DNA of 64,000 bases from Coprinellus micaceus (GCA_951394405.1 OX596335.1:1116001-1180000); one strand, 5' to 3'. Counted from the stretch's first letter, positions 33,101-45,212 are shown. Notes: generated by a model not told the origin, from the sequence alone. Translations and numbers: made by a program.

Positions 33101-35109
33101 ACGACACCGACGCCTAATACAACACGTGTTAGGGCACTCCGGATGCACAGGGAAGCGATACTCACTAGATTCAGCAAACTCGGTTCCGGCATCTGCTTCG
33201 GGCTCGACGATGGGGAAGTACGAAACATCGTAGTGCAGTTCCCCACGCTCCTTGCCCTCCTTGAGCAACGTCGTCGTGACTCCTTCTTGAACCGAGTCCT
33301 CTTCCAAAGTCGAGAGCTCGAACGTGGCGCTGGAAAGCTTGCTGTGGCTGCGGTGTTCATTATAATCGTAAAGGTCCAAAACGAGGCGTTCGTGAAGGTT
33401 GTTGACGAGCAGGTATTTGGTCTCCACCCATGTTGGGTTGTAGCTGCGCAGATCGGGTCCATGAGCTCGGTTCAAGGAAGCGGCGAGAGCAAGCGGACTT
33501 ACGTATTGTGCTTCCATTTGGTACGAGCGAGTTCGGCGCGTTCGTTGATCGAGATGGAGACGAATGGATCAGGCGTACCACCACCAATCTTGCCGCCCTT
33601 AATTCCGCGGGCAGAGTGGATGGTCACTTGGACGACACCAATAGCCGCATCAAGCGGTTTGCCAGAGAGGAGCTGTTCGAGGTTGAGCGTGAAGACGTTG
33701 GGGTCGTACATCATCGGTCTCAGAACGGAATGAGTGGTATCACGAATGAACGAGGACAATCCGGGAATCTGGTGAACAAAGTGGTCAGGGGGTACCCGGA
33801 GTGCAGAAGATAAGAATACACACATTTGTAATATCCATACCAAAGTCACCTCCGATAGGCTTGAGGTCATATGCGATGGTGGGCTCCTCCAGGAAGCTCA
33901 TATCCACAGTCTGAACGTGCGGGAAGTTGGAAACTAGCTTCAAACGAATGCGCATGAGACCACTGAAGGCAATGTTCTCGACGAGGACGGGGAGAGCAGC
34001 GGTGGCCAGACCCCTTCCAAGCCTGATTGAAAGTACGATCTTGGGGTTGGCAGTCTTCTTCCTTGGGCCAGGCGGGACGTCAGTGGTATCATGCGGGGTG
34101 AACGAAAACGCCCAGTCCATCATGACGATGTCATCATCAGTACTGGGGAAAGTCCGGACTTTGTCGACCCGGGGGGCCTTGGTACCAAGCGTAAACTCTG
34201 TGAGCTTCAGCGAGTCCAAGAACCCTGGGGTATAAAGCGCGAGAATTTGGTCGACGGAAGACACGATCGTTTGGGAAAGGATGGGCTCGTAGATGAGCCA
34301 GAACCGTTGTAGGAACTGGTTCATCCATTCGGTTGTCTCATGTTCTGATCCCAGTTTAACTTTGACCAGCTCGCGCTGAATGTCGTCGCGTGCGTGGCGG
34401 CGGAACTTGGTCATGGACTGCGAATAGTAGGTGCTGCAGAAGGCGAGGACGATAAAGACCCAGCCCCACCCGAAGCCGAAACGTGCCAGGAAGTATGTCA
34501 CGATTACAGCCTATGACAAGATGTGAGTCTCCTCGTCAATGATGAGAGCCCAAATTGGACCTACAGACACAATGACGGCGGCGTTATGGTACCATTCGCC
34601 GTAGAACTGCTCGTGGATGAACTGGGTGAGGATAGCCTTGTCCTTTTCCTCGCCCTCAGGGACGGGCTTGTCGATCCCTGTGGCTTGACGCCAACCGACA
34701 ATGTACCAGTCTGGAACGGCAGGAGCAGCCCCGCTGGGGAGCGCGCCGGGCATTGCCTCCGTAGAATCCTGGGCAGTCTTTTGCTCCTGTTCGGCATCCT
34801 TGCTCACAGGGACCTTTGCCCCATCGTGGTCTTCAATGACAATGGTCGGCACGACGTTGTCATTGGGGGTGCCGTTGCTGATACCGACCTCTGCACAGGA
34901 CGATTAAATGGGGCTGTAAAGTGGAGTCGCAAGAGGGGCGTCATACCTCGCTCGACGATGCCGTTGTCCTTCATGCTCGCGAGCTTGCCTCTCTCCTGCC
35001 CTGCGGCTGCGGCCTTTTGCGCAGGGGTATCGTCGGGGTTGAAGGTGTGGACTGGCGCACTCGCCCGTTCTTGTTGCAAGAAGCTGCCGTTGGATTGGGT
35101 CGACGCCAT
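30185..35109 (-). CDS. TCB: Tricalbin: SMP and multiple C2 domains, ER-plasma membrane tether
   Basis: Nine exons with introns of 52-59 nt (53 nt between exons 3 and 4) join in frame to 1496 residues: 35109-34947, 34890-34565, 34510-33824, 33768-33503, 33443-33166, 33113-32648, 32593-31440, 31387-30595, 30542-30185. After a polar N-terminus comes FYGEWYHNAAVIVSAVIV and FGFGWGWVFIVLAFCSTYY, the membrane hairpin. An SMP domain follows (WMNQFLQRFWLIYEPIL, LTEFTLGTKAPRV), about residues 215-420, which carries lipids between membranes. C2 domains start near 435, 575, 715 and 1113 (GVVQVTIHSARGI, GVVRITIHQAKEL, GVVRLWLQKAVDV, GIVRVELVEATDL), with further C2-like segments near 990 and 1335. SDPYV and SDPYA in two of them are typical calcium-loop motifs. 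Order and length match fungal tricalbins. Confidence 0.95.
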
Positions 35110-35611
35110 ATTCAAGGTCGCAAGAGACGTTTCGCGAGGCCAGAGGCGGGCAGAAATGGGGCGGGAGGTGGAGGGAGGGAGGGAGGGGAGGCCGGCGCGT
35201 GGATGGATGGCGGCAAGGATCAAGAGGGGCGAATGCGATTAGTGGCAGGCTTTTCAGTTGGAATGAAGCAGAGGCACGTCGACCCCTGATGTCACCACTG
35301 CCGTATTCGGTGGCACGTCACAGCCGCAGCACTTCTTTGTCCCTCACTGCGTTGGATTTCCGTTGAAAATTCGAGTTTTAGGATCTGGATACTCCCTGAG
35401 CTGGCAGGGTTACGTGTAGAGTAGAGTCTGCTATTTGTGGGCGCTGGCAGGGTGATTTTGCGGGCGTTGCGCAGGCGAATCAATTGGGGTATTGATCACT
35501 GCCGACGCGTGACTGGCCTCCGTGGCGTCACGCCTCTCTGCACCACACTTGGCCTGGACCGCTTCTTGGCAGTGAACATCGCATGAATACTCCAGACACT
35601 GCCCACACACC
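35110..35611. promoter_or_regulatory. Divergent promoter region tricalbin / UGO1-like gene
   Basis: This 502-bp spacer contains ACGCGT at 35505-35510, followed by GACTGGCCTCCGTGGCGTCA, and purine-rich tracts near the tricalbin start. No TATA box is obvious and no gene is seen. Confidence 0.35.
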
Positions 35612-37171
35612 ATGACGAGCTCGTCATCGTCTCTGCGCGACCTATACGTCGACCCAGCTTCAGCCTGGTCCTTTATCCCCACAAATTCTGTCAGCAACGC
35701 CACCAGTTCAGCTCCAGTCTCCGCCGAACCCCCAGGAGCTCCCGCCTACCAGTGGTCTTCACGGCCAACACACAACTCGATATACGACCTTAGTCCTGGG
35801 CTAGCAGAATCGCCAGGGGGAGATGGGGTCGAACTTTTCAAGGCGCTCGTTGCCGCTGCAGTTTTGCAGTATACCGGCAAGGCCGTAGGGATGCCATGGG
35901 AGGTGGCAACTACCCTGCTCCAAGTCCAATGGGTTCCTCGAGACGCTGGAGAGCCAGCGTTAGGAGATTCCACTCAGGTCGATGAGGACAACGATGATAC
36001 CGTATGTCCAGCATTAATATACGACACTCATTTCCTCATTCGCTTTTAGCTCAGCGACTCTTCGGGTGAGGGCGACTCCTACTTTGCAGACCCAAACGCC
36101 CCCCGCCATCAGCCCGCCCTTCGAACCGACGAGCAGGGTTACGTCATCCGAAGATCCGTGTTGGAAGAGGGAACCCGACCCGAGTACATTATCCCAGTGG
36201 GCAGCGCCGATGGCACTTGGGCGATGCTCAAGCGAGTCGGCAGGTTCAGAGGAGAAGGCTGGCTCGCCCTCTGGAAAGGTGCGCCTCGTCGAATCTGGAT
36301 CATGTATACCGGAACTTAAACCCCATCAGGTCTGTTTACCGACGCCGTGAGGGAGGTGCTCTCCTCGACGCTCCAGCCCCTCATCGACGGTTTCCTGCAA
36401 GCTGTCTTCTTCCCTTCTCTATCTCCGTTCCACCAGCCTCCTCTGATTCTCCCAGTCGCGTCCCATTTAATCACCGGGTTCATACTTTCCCCACTTGACC
36501 TGATTCGGACAAGGCTTATCGTGCAGTCCTTCGCATCCCGTCACCGACATTACAGCGGCCCGATAGACGCCTTCAAGCAAATTCTGCGCGATGAAGGCGG
36601 CCTGAAGGGCATCTACCTCCATCCCCAGCTCCTCATCCCGACCATCGTAGACTCTGCGATCCGCCCCATCATCGCGCTCGCCCTCCCTGGCAAAGTCGCA
36701 TCAGTGCTCTCAGGTCCACACTCTTCCCCGGACACGCACCCACAAACCTTTGTCGTATCTGAACTGCTAGCCGCACTACTTGGTCTCTTCGTGACACTCC
36801 CCATTGAAACCATCCGCCGACGACTGCAAGTCCAAGTCCGCGGCACCGCACACCCTTTGAAAGCTTGCGTGGAACTGCGGCCGGCACCCTACAACGGCAT
36901 GGTTGACGCGTTCTGGCACATCCTCACCGAGGAACGATCAGACTTGCCGATCCAGTACCCCCAGCGCAGGCGGAGACCAAGTGTCGCAGGAAAGAAGGAT
37001 GCGAGTGCGAAGCCGGAAGAGGAGGATGCGTATGAAGGGTGGTCGCGCCACACGGGCCTGGGGCAGCTCTACCGTGGTCTTGGCCTCCGGGCTGGAGGGA
37101 GCATATTCTTGTTTGCCGTTGGGCTATGGGGAGGCGGGGCTCCGTCGGATAGCGGCTGGACTGAGATTTGA
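35612..37171 (+). CDS. UGO1: Ugo1/SLC25A46-like mitochondrial carrier-fold protein
   Basis: Three exons (35612-36001, 36050-36278, 36330-37171) give 486 residues. Carrier-type repeats are visible: SPLDLIRTRLIVQSF with YSGPIDAFKQILRDEGGLKGIY, and LPIETIRRRLQVQVR with YNGMVDAFWHILTEE and GLGQLYRGLGLRAGGSIFLF. The first repeat is degenerate (LQYTGKAVGMPWEVATTLLQVQW). The long polar N-terminus with many Ser and Asp residues and the modified repeats match Ugo1, the outer-membrane mitochondrial fusion protein of fungi, rather than an inner-membrane metabolite carrier. The P-x-D/E-x-x-R motif in both later repeats supports the fold. A role in mitochondrial fusion is inferred from family membership. 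Confidence 0.78.
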
Positions 37172-37547
37172 ACAGGGGTTTCGTAGTTGTAGATAGTTTT
37201 CCTTTTATTACAGATGATTATAATGACCTTGCCCACCTCTTTCGGCGCTCATTAAGACCATACGATCCCGAGTAACAGGCCTTCTTCGCTGCCTCGAGCG
37301 CGTGCTCGAAGAGAGCCTCGTACAAAGGCCGAGCTGGGGCAGGGACAGTTGGAATGTAGAGAGACCGGACCGGTGAATAGGCTCTACGTCAGAGCCTTGA
37401 AATCTTTGGGGATTCCAACAAAGCCGGGCTGTCTCATCACGAGTCCCCTCTTGTCCTCTCCTCCATACCCCCTGCCTCCCTCGGGTTGCGCCCCATCTCC
37501 ATTTTCTGGCTTCCAACCTGCTCGACGTCGAGGTAGAGACAGACGAT
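37172..37547. other. Intergenic region
   Basis: A 376-bp spacer between two plus-strand genes, covering the 3' UTR of the carrier gene and the promoter of the NUDIX gene. I see nothing specific in it. Confidence 0.35.
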
Positions 37548-39713
37548 ATGTCTCAAGGTGTGTGTCCGCTGTGTCGGGAATAGCTCGGTATTTTCAGTGA
37601 ACTGACTATGCGTGCATCCTGTTCAAATTTGGTGGGGCAAACCCCTGTGTTGCGTGTTGGACCTTATAGACGCCCCCATCGCCGTCGTCCCCCTCCTCTC
37701 CAGGGCTCTCCAGCGTATCCGCTCAACACCCCCTCGTATCATCGCTTCGCCCCCTACACGTACGTCGAGTCACCTTCACAACCCACCCGCCAGGCAGCCT
37801 CGAATCCAACATGAACCCTTACATTCATAACCACTTGCAGAACCACGAAGAGCCGCAGTCGCGCTGATAATCCGCGTCGTGCCCTCGCCTCACAAACCCA
37901 CGCCTCCCGCCCCCTCCACGCAGCCCAGCCTCACAGAGTTCTTCGCCTTGGACTGGGTCAACGACCCCCATGCACGCCCTGAGATCTTGTATCTCCAGCG
38001 CGAGAACCCCGCAAAGAACGGGGATGGGCCGTACAACCAGGCGCAGGTGAGGCAGGGTAAGGGCGAGACTGAGGCCCATGTGGCGTTCCCTGGTGGCAGG
38101 ATGGAGGCTGATGACGAGGGAGGGCTGTATACCGGTGAGTAGCTGTGAAATTGCTCGTGTGAGAGGGTATGACGGGGCTCATGACGAATTTTTCACGTTT
38201 GCGTCCAAACCCTATTCAATTCTCCTCCCTTTCGGTATGTCCGATGACCGAATCACCCTCAGCCATGCGCCAAACCTGGGAAGAGCTTGGCATCGACCTC
38301 GCCGAAAAAGACTACCTCTCCATCGGCCAACTCGACGACCGCGAAATCACCACCTCCCTCGGCAAGCGACTCCTCATGATCCTCTCTCCTTTCGTTTTCC
38401 TCCAAGTCACCCCTGCAGCCCCGCCCGCGGACCCCGTCCCCACCCACCAGCTGCACTGGACGCCCCTCGCCTCGCTGATCTCCCCAAATACCAAGGGGTG
38501 GAGCAGCGTGACTGTGGACGCGGCGAGCAGGCTGACGCCCAAGCATAGCGCGCTGTTGAGAGTGGTGGTGAGGATGCTTGTGGGGACGATGCAGTTCCCG
38601 GCGATGGTGATCCAGCCGAGTCCGAGTGGGCCAGGGGTGGGAGAGAAAGCGGAGAAGGGGAGTAAGCAGAGTATTGCGGAGAAGGGGACGTTGAGGAAGC
38701 AGCCGCAGCAGCTTAAGCTGTGGGGTTTGTCCCTGGGTATGACCCTCGACTTGATGTCGTACATGATCCTCCCCACCGTCGACGACGACGATATTAAGCT
38801 TGACGCGGACGCGCTCAACGAAAAGAAGAATGGAGATGCGGGAGACTATTTTGATGCGAGGGGCGATAAGCGAAGACAGAGAGGAGGGTCGCATTCCGCA
38901 CCATCGACGCCGCTCTCTGAAGTCATGCAGCTCCCGTATCAGGACTCGACGATGCTGGACTTTAGGATGGAGTACGTTGCGCCGAGTTTGGCGAGTGTGT
39001 TTCCGAGGTTTTCATACCCCGATGTGAACTTTTGGATCTGGTGAGTCACCTACCTTCTTCCCCGCATCGCTGTCTTTCTGGGGACACGCTGCTGGGGCGT
39101 TTCTGCTTTGGAATGCTGAACGTTTGCTGACGGTTCCGTTATCTCTTTGCTCCGCCCTGTTTCATCGCCTCGCCTTTGCTTGTTGCTACTCCCTGTGCAC
39201 TTACGATCGACCCTTGGACGCATCCTACCCTTCACATGCCATCCCGTCCCGCTTGCCGAATGCCTCTCGCTTCATCTCGCCTACGGTCCTCGAAACACTC
39301 ACGCAATTCTCGCGTCTTTCTCTTCACAACCGCGTCTCCCGACCTGCGCGTTTCGACCAACTGACACACGACTTACCATCCACACCCCTGATCCTCCTTT
39401 CCTTACACACACCTCCGCTCCTTCCTCATCCGTCCACCTCCCCACATCCAAACGTCACCCCCGGCGTCTAAATCCACACCCCCAATTTATCAAACAAAAC
39501 AGGGTCTTTGGCAAACGCTACCGCGAGGTCATCCGCGGATGGGAATCGAGCGTGCGAGGAGGCGGTGTGAACGATCGCAGAATAAACTGGTCCGGTTCGG
39601 CTCTGAGCACGTTTTATGCTGCGATTCGGAAGGCGTTGATTGTGGTTATTGTGGGGAGGGCGTTGGGGATTCTTGTGGGGCTGGGTTTCGCGGTTTGGTG
39701 GGTGCTTTCGTGA
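37548..39713 (+). CDS. NUDIX hydrolase with C-terminal membrane segment
   Basis: Five coding exons (37548-37557, 37670-37759, 37841-38134, 38263-39040, 39503-39713) join in frame to 460 residues. The first coding exon is only 10 nt (MSQ plus one base). The NUDIX box is FPGGRMEADDE, then TAMRQTWEELGID. The order resembles the Pcd1/NUDT8 CoA-pyrophosphatase group (RRAAVALIIRVV before it, ILYLQR in the sheet). The usual Arg-Glu of the box is Arg-Gln here, while the metal-binding Glu pair (WEELG) is kept. QLDDREITTSLG follows. The last exon ends in a hydrophobic helix (LIVVIVGRALGILVGLGFAVWW) suited to tail anchoring. The final intron is 462 nt, far longer than others in the window. Substrate is unknown. 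Confidence 0.8.
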
Positions 39714-41185
39714 GAGTGTGGGTGGGTAGATGGGGAGGAGGGGAAGTGACTTTGGGTTATAGGACGGGTGTATACCGTCAGATTGTTTAAGATGTGGACA
39801 TCGCTATGATTTTTACGACCTCTCTGTCTCTCCCTGTGTGTGTGTGTGTTGACATTCCTTCGTACTTCTGTCTGTTTCTTTATGTACCATGTTGGGCGAA
39901 TACCCCTATGTGCTCCAATCCATTGGCTGCCGTTGTCGGATCGAGGTTTTTGGTGACTGCATTGGGATCGGGGAACCTAGAGAGCGATCTGAGGTGAAAG
40001 CCCAGATGTGCCCATGACCGGACCTCGTTACTGGGGTCGCGATGATTGACACGGGGTTACTAGTTAACGCGAACGAGGTGGACACCAGCGGCGCGTCCAC
40101 CATGTCGTACTCTCGGTATGGTCTACCAGCTGCCTATTCCGGAGATCCCCGCCGATCTCCCGATGGCTCCTCCTGAATACAAGCCGCACTGTGGCGGCGG
40201 GATCAGCGCCAGTGCGGGTTGAGACCCGAGGGCCGAGGCTTGGCCTATCAGCGCCGAGCTCACTTAAGCGCCCTGGACGATTTAGGCGCCCGCCCGGGCC
40301 GTGCCATCAGGTGCCCTCGTTGAGTGGCGATTGTCCGGGAGCTGTTGAGTTACAGTCCAGAGCTTCGTACGTGCTACAGTTCCGGCCTTGCTCGTGGAAA
40401 CAGTGGGGTTTCAGAGGTTGGTGATTGTGTAGAGTTCGCCTTGTTCGCGAACTAGGGTGTGGCCAGATCCCGCCGCATCGCATTGCAATCATATCGATCA
40501 CCTTTCTATGCACAGGAGCAGACACAGATCGATGGATCACTATTTGTCTACAGACAGGCTTACACCACCCTGATGAACGTCATGGATGAGCAAGGATGCC
40601 TTCAGCTTACTCCCATCTCGAGCGATCGACTATCGCAATGGCTTCTTCAACGCAAAGGGCAGATTTTCCTGATCTCCGTCAGCGAATGTCAGCGCCCTTG
40701 ACATCTGCGACACATCCTCTCGAATGCAGCCACAAAGATCCAGCCGATCATCCGTGCAGGGTCTCTTTGTCAAGAGCAATCGTAAAATGACGAATCAGAA
40801 TTCTCTGATGGCGTACTCTCCCACCATTCCAAACCCTGAGCGCTAATTAAGACGCCATGCCTCGACATGCACAAAGGGGCTGATGTGCTGAGACTCGTCA
40901 CACATATCACCTCGTCTATCAGGTCTTTATTTTCCAATTACAGCCACAGGACTCCCGCAAGGTGCAGGGATCCCGAGTGATCGAGGTGCGGCTAAGTGGG
41001 TGAAATTGACACAATCGAGGTTACCCGTCACGGTCACTATATAGTACATCTGAGCCATATTCCAATTCATCTGCTTCCTTACGCGGGTCCATCACGATCC
41101 ACAGTCCAATCCAACGAGGTCTTTGGCTATACATCCAAGAAGTGACGCCATCGAACGAAAGTACAGTACGACCCATGATCGACGA
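39714..41185. other. Intergenic region, about 1.5 kb
   Basis: It lies between the 3' ends of the NUDIX gene and NPL4. A short TG microsatellite (39836-39850) is present. Open frames are short, with no recognisable motifs. I see no tRNA, rRNA or transposon ends. Confidence 0.4.
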
Positions 41186-43459
41186 TCACAATGGCAGCCC
41201 ACAGACATCGCAATCGCTTCCACCACCTGTGTTCTCGAACGTACAATGAGGGCAGATGCGAGTGTTCCCGCTCGCAGCGTTGTCGGCGGCAATCTGGTCG
41301 AAGACTTCCGGGGGGATGTCTTCGTCCATCGCATCACCGAATCCTCCTGAAGGGGCCGATGTTCGCGGTCGAGAAGCTGTTTAGGTGCGTAAATATGTGT
41401 CGAAGGTGCGGATGGGTACTGTGGATGACTTACGCGCATGCTCCCGAGTGAATGTCATCAGCGTCTGCCAGCTATCGCTCGCCAGTACAGGGTCAAGAGC
41501 GGAGGGGTTGTCCATGAGGTCCGGAGCCGACACCACCTTCAACAGCAAATTCAAGTCCTCCTAGAAAATGCTCAGCTGCCGAACGTAAAAGCTTATATAA
41601 CCGTGGCGTACAGGAGAGAAGAGCCCCGAAGTTTGAAGGAAAGCGATCAGGTGGAAGTCGCTCAAGTATTCTGCAAGATCTCTCTTCTTGTACGATTCTT
41701 GACCCGGAACGAGCGCGGGTGCCTCCAGTCTTGACAGTTCTGACATTGCCCGTTCGAGCGTCTGGTCTTCGAGACCTGGCCGATTCTCGATGCAGAACTG
41801 TGTTGATCTGAACAAGGGGTTGGGTGCTTGAGGGAAACCATGAGTGACCTACAGGGAGGTTATTTCAGGATCGTCCGCGAAGAGGAGGGAAACAACATAC
41901 GTTCACTATGAGATACTCGACGGGGAAGCAAGGCTTGGCGCTCTTCTTGACCTCCAGACCGTATTCGTTCTTGTAGGAAAAGAACACGTCGGGCACGTAC
42001 CTCGCAGAACCCGCGGTACGGTCCTCCTCTTTCACGCGCACAACCCCAGGTTCCACACTAGCTTCGATCATATCTGCCTCAACCATAGCGACAGCCTGCT
42101 CAGACACTTGATACGCCGACACATCGACTTGACCATCCTCCGTTGCTGTGAGAACAGCAGTGACGAAACGCGAAGCGTACTTGCCCGAGGGCGATGACTT
42201 TGAGTTGACAGGGTTTTGTGCCTGAAGGGTCGCCGCGAAGATGGCTTCCAGGGACGATATGAAGAATGATTGGGAGTGACGCTTGTACACGTTCTTCGTT
42301 CGGTCTTCTGGCGTGGGGTCAAGATCGGTGAAGATGTAGCCTACGATTCCGAGCGGAGTCGAGGCGTGGGTGGCTAGTTCGCGTATCCGCGGTTCGTCTT
42401 CCCATGGCCAGCCCAGCGACAGTCCGTCAAGCTCTCCTTGTTGTGGGGGCTCATAGATCGCTTCCACGACGGCTTTGACGCCCATCGGAACCTTGTCATA
42501 GGGTTCGTATCGTCCGATCATGAATCCAAAACGCTGCAGACCCGTCTTTCGCCATGCCTGGAGGAATCTGTCCACGATCTCCATAGATGCAATTTCCAAG
42601 TGATCGACCATCCGGAACGGTTGAGATTGGAGTGTGATTCCAGAGGGTTGGCACCCTGTGCAAATACTTGCGGGCCATGCGGGATGACTCCCTGTCGGGC
42701 AAGGTGCCTTCACCTTGTACGATAGAGGTTCAAGTGGGGGAAGATATGCGGACGAATCTGAGGACTTGGGGGTGATCTTGGTGAGGTATGCGTGATATGA
42801 GAGGTGCTTGATGCTGTGCTCCTTGTGGTATGCGGCGTCGTACGGTTCCAGGGGCATACAGTAATCGCACATACCCTTGGCACCGTGTTTGCAGAATTGT
42901 GAATCGCGCCCTCGAGTAATCTTTCCATCCTGAGCCCTCCAGTATTCATCGACAAGGTCCTCCTTCACCAACTCCCATGGGCGCTTACCGCCTACCGCTC
43001 CAGAACTCGATCCTGATGGTGCCGCATCCTCAGATGACGATGCTTGCTCTGCTGCACTTGATGGCTCCGATCGTTTCTTGTAGTTGACGAAAATTAAATC
43101 GCCATGACTGCTTCGGATTAGCCCATATCTCATGTCCTATGCAGCACGACTCACTTGAGGCCGAGGTTCTTCAAATTACGACCCTTGAGACCGGCAACAA
43201 GGACCTCGTTCCCCCGAGGTTGATTCGATATCGTGACGGTGGCTGGATCTGCATCTGGAGATGTTTCAAGGATCTATCGCGCCGCATGAGGAGATTGCGT
43301 TGCCTGCAGTTAACAGCAGCCTACCTTGTTCAGAACCTCCGTGATGTCTGTGGTAGGTTCGAAGGTGAATCGAAAGTTGCCTTCAGGCGATCGGAGTCTA
43401 AGTAGCTGGGGTCATTCAGCACCGCGAGCACGACATCCCTGCTGGCCACCACGTACCAT
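41186..43459 (-). CDS. NPL4: Npl4, cofactor of the Cdc48/p97 segregase
   Basis: Seven exons (43459-43457, 43405-43325, 43273-43155, 43107-41901, 41848-41612, 41560-41434, 41376-41186) splice to 654 residues. Exon 1 carries the ATG alone. The ubiquitin-like N-terminus is MLLRLRSPEGNFRFTFEP. The zinc-binding block (FCKHGAKGMCDYCMPLEPYD) and the hallmark CTGCQPSGITLQSQPFRMVD come next. The MPN-like core (MEIVDRFLQAW, RFGFMIGRY) follows, then the C-terminal domain (VTHGFPQAPNPLF, YLSDFHLIAFLQ). The end is an NZF-type zinc finger (RICPHCTFENTGGGSDCDVC) that can bind ubiquitin; animal Npl4 has it but budding yeast lacks it. With Ufd1 and Cdc48 it extracts and unfolds ubiquitinated proteins, including in ER-associated degradation. 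The identification is secure. Confidence 0.96.
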
Positions 43460-43507
43460 CGTTCAAAGGGCTGTGGTGGTTAAGTGCAAGGTTCGAGGCA
43501 ATCATGA

Positions 43508-43535
43508 TTGACGCGTCGTGCTTGACGCGTCATGC
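43508..43535. promoter_or_regulatory. Tandem 14-nt element with TGACGCGTCA palindrome
   Basis: TTGACGCGTCGTGC is followed directly by TTGACGCGTCATGC, with 13 of 14 positions equal. The second unit contains the perfect palindrome TGACGCGTCA. The pair lies 49 bp upstream of the NPL4 start codon and 505-532 bp before the bZIP start. bZIP dimers bind palindromes of TGACGTCA type, and ACGCGT alone is an MCB box, so either class of factor could use it. Confidence 0.6.
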
Positions 43536-44039
43536 TCAGTCTGACTACGTAAGCCATCACCGGAACCGGTTCGCGGGTCGCCTTCGAGTTGGACCAACAC
43601 CATGAGGACACCCAAAAACATATTCCCCTGAAACGCCGGTGTGTGGCCTGCTGCAATGCCACCTTGCGGTCCGAATCCAGTAGGACTGGCCCCGGATTGT
43701 CCGTGCGAGGCGCGTATGGTTTCAAGTCAAATCGCGAAGAATAGTGCAGTGCACTCTCCTAATGACCTTTTGACAAGGATTTATCCAGGTCCTAGCTGGC
43801 ATCTGCTTCGCGGGCGCCATTTCTCCACGAACACAGAGATATTATTGGAGCGGTTATCTCATCGACTCGCTCAAATTGGAAGGTAGGTTGTCGAGAAGTC
43901 TTGATGTGGCGTATTCCTGGCCGTAATTGTCGCCATCTTGTTGCTCGATGGCGAATCAGTGCTATTCGCTAATTCGTACTACCTCACTGCACCTCGCGCT
44001 GTGTGCCATGGCCCCTCGTCTACTGTTTCTTCGGCACTT

Positions 44040-45212
44040 ATGGCTCCTCTCAAAAGCGAGGGCCTTGAGGATGCAAAACCTCTCATTACCCCTCCTCCTC
44101 ACGCTCAGGACGAGCTAGAACACTGGGAGAAACTCGCCTTTACATTCGACTCTATGGATCACCACAGCTCTGGCTCTTCACGTCCCCACGGGAGTCGAAT
44201 CAACCCCAGATCCGGCCAGGATTCTGTCTCTCAATCTGGCAACGTCAATAGGGTAAGTACGTATTTCACCCTTTTCGAACCTTACGATACCCCTTTGGAA
44301 GCTTGGCTAAGGTAGATATCTTGCAGGATGCAGCACTTTTGGCACAATTTGCCGCCGCGAATAGTGGCATGGCCATCGACCACGGATTCTCACAGGGCCT
44401 TCCTCCCACTGGCTATCCTTCATTAGGACCAACCCCAGGATTCTACGGAAACTTCTTCCACCACGATAGTATGGTCCCTTCTGCCAATCAATTGCCTCCC
44501 ATGGCGGACATGGACTTTCCCTGGCCGCACATGTCACCCCCGCCCCAGCAACATGGCTCCTTGCCATATCACCACAATCCGCCCATTTCCGCTGGTGGCT
44601 CATCCCCAACCACATCCACCTTCGTTCCATCACCCTACCCTATCCCGCCGCCCCCACCGCAAATGGAGTCGAGCTCATCGAGAGGAAGCAGGGGCCGATC
44701 GGTCTCTTCAGCAGGCGAGGATTTGACGGAGGGGGAACGTGCCGCCATGTCCGAAGAGAAACGTCGCCGGAATACTGCAGCATCAGGTGTGTTTGACCGG
44801 CGACATGCTTTCTGTAGTCATGATCTCATTTCTCGTCCTTTTGGCAGCCCGGTTCAGGATTAAGAAGAAGCAGAAGACGGTCAATCTGGAGCGGTCTGTA
44901 TCCGATTTGACGGGACGCGCGGAGGAGTTGGAAAAGGAGGTCGCTGATCTCAGGAGGGAGAATGGCTGGCTCAAGGAGATTGTGATGCTCAAGGGGACCC
45001 GCATCGCATCTGCCAGCATGGCTCACCGAATGGCGCTCAACCAAGCCGCTGCAATGGTCGGCCCTCAAGGAGGAGGCTCGGCTAACCTCCCAGGCGGGAG
45101 CTCCTCCGGCCAAAACGACGAAGAATCCGAAGAAGAATCTGATTCCTCGGATGACGACACCGCTGCGAGAGGGAAGGCCAAACCCGACTCCTCTGCGAGC
45201 AGGAGGAAGTGA
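44040..45212 (+). CDS. bZIP transcription factor
   Basis: Three exons (44040-44252, 44327-44786, 44848-45212) give 345 residues from MAPLKSEGLEDAK. The frame is open to an ATG at 43938, which would add 34 residues. The basic region is EEKRRRNTAASARFRIKKKQ with the N-x3-A-A-x-x-R-R/F pattern of fungal Gcn4/Cys-3 type proteins. A heptad region follows (VNLERSVSDLTGRAEELEKEVADLRREN). Upstream is a Pro/His/Met-rich putative activation region with acidic QDELEHWEKLAFTFDS. The C-terminus is Gly/Ser-rich and acidic. An intron of 61 nt interrupts the basic region exactly at AAS/ARFR. It is likely a nuclear regulator of metabolic genes; its target is unknown. It shares a promoter region with NPL4. Confidence 0.88.

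Noticed and set aside
39060..39470. 137-codon open stretch inside the long NUDIX intron as a separate gene
   Set aside because: It is Ser/Pro/His-rich, has no motif, and lies between two coding exons that join in phase.
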